Shown here piece by piece: positions 6,442 through 6,537 of a DNA stretch of 6,537 nt. This DNA is from Bacteroidales bacterium (GTDB lineage Bacteria; Bacteroidota; Bacteroidia; Bacteroidales; DTU049), in contig JAGPGB010000065.1 in the NCBI GenBank assembly GCA_018056215.1, forward strand, positions 1 to 6,537, given 5' to 3'. Made by a program: the position numbers and the translations under genes. How positions within the stretch are numbered: position 1 is the stretch's first letter; each line of letters opens with the position of its first letter. Under the pieces are notes generated by a model, which had not been told where the DNA came from, ran no database searches, and saw nothing but the letters and a program-made list of their open reading frames with translations.

Positions 6442-6537
6442 TTATTCAAATTCACTGTAATATAGTCCTTTTAAATTTTTAGTTTCGAATAAATTATAAC
6501 TACCTATATCAATGTATGGGACCCAAATATCATAAAT
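6442..6537 (-). CDS. Probable 3' end of an unrecognised gene (runs off the window)
   Basis: An open minus-strand frame enters from the right edge and runs 31 codons to a TAA at 6444-6442. The residues include DIWVPYIDIGSYNLFE near the start and end with YYSEFE, a mixed, protein-like composition with Trp, Pro and Gly rather than the Lys/Asn/Ile-rich output typical of random AT-rich frames. No start codon lies inside the window, so it would be the C-terminus of a longer protein. The other two minus frames close within 11 codons of the edge. I do not recognise the family. A 31-codon open frame can occur by chance, so this is a moderate call. Confidence 0.45.
   Translation of the reverse strand: MYDIWVPYIDIGSYNLFETKNLKGLYYSEFE

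Noticed and set aside
6420..6482. 20-codon plus-strand open frame starting with ATG
   Set aside because: It overlaps the more convincing minus-strand edge frame, has no recognisable features and is within the chance range for AT-rich DNA.

Overview
This is an AT-rich, gene-dense chromosomal window that looks like it comes from a member of the Bacteroidota. The evidence is a TonB-dependent receptor with an N-terminal carboxypeptidase-regulatory-like domain, a Bacteroidales-type DUF3108 protein, an RseC-family protein, and candidate promoters with the phylum's TAnnTTTG -7 box in place of an E. coli-like -10. TAA, TGA and TAG all act as stops, so the standard genetic code fits. There are no rRNA or tRNA genes, CRISPR arrays, transposases or phage genes.

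Layout, left to right. A PhoH-family P-loop ATPase (minus strand, 55-1008) is divergent from a SAM hydrolase/halogenase-fold protein (DUF62 family, plus strand, 1069-1866); they share a 60-base spacer. The DUF62-like gene converges on, and overlaps by 8 bases, a small retropepsin-like aspartic protease gene (minus, 1859-2347). That gene follows a TonB-dependent outer-membrane receptor gene (minus, 2367-4670) by only 19 bases, so the two are probably co-transcribed. Further upstream on the same strand is an exported DUF3108 protein (4821-5630), separated by 150 bases that hold a candidate promoter for the receptor. An RseC-family membrane protein (plus, 5725-6147) is divergent from the DUF3108 gene. 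The last 390 bases hold a non-coding stretch with several repeats, then what is probably the 3' end of another minus-strand gene (6442 to the edge).

How the genes may work together: receptor, protease and DUF3108 protein form a same-strand envelope cluster. The receptor would import a ligand or pass a signal across the outer membrane, the DUF3108 protein would sit in the periplasm, and the protease has no visible export signal. No SusD partner is present, so this is not a standard polysaccharide utilisation locus. PhoH and the DUF62-like protein are housekeeping-type neighbours with no evident link to the cluster.

I found no clear new multi-gene system. The points most worth following are a degenerate 8-base-period, strongly G-skewed array at 6199-6263, the apparent loss of the catalytic triad in the DUF62-like protein, the protease-receptor pairing, and an rseC gene without the rnf genes that often follow it.
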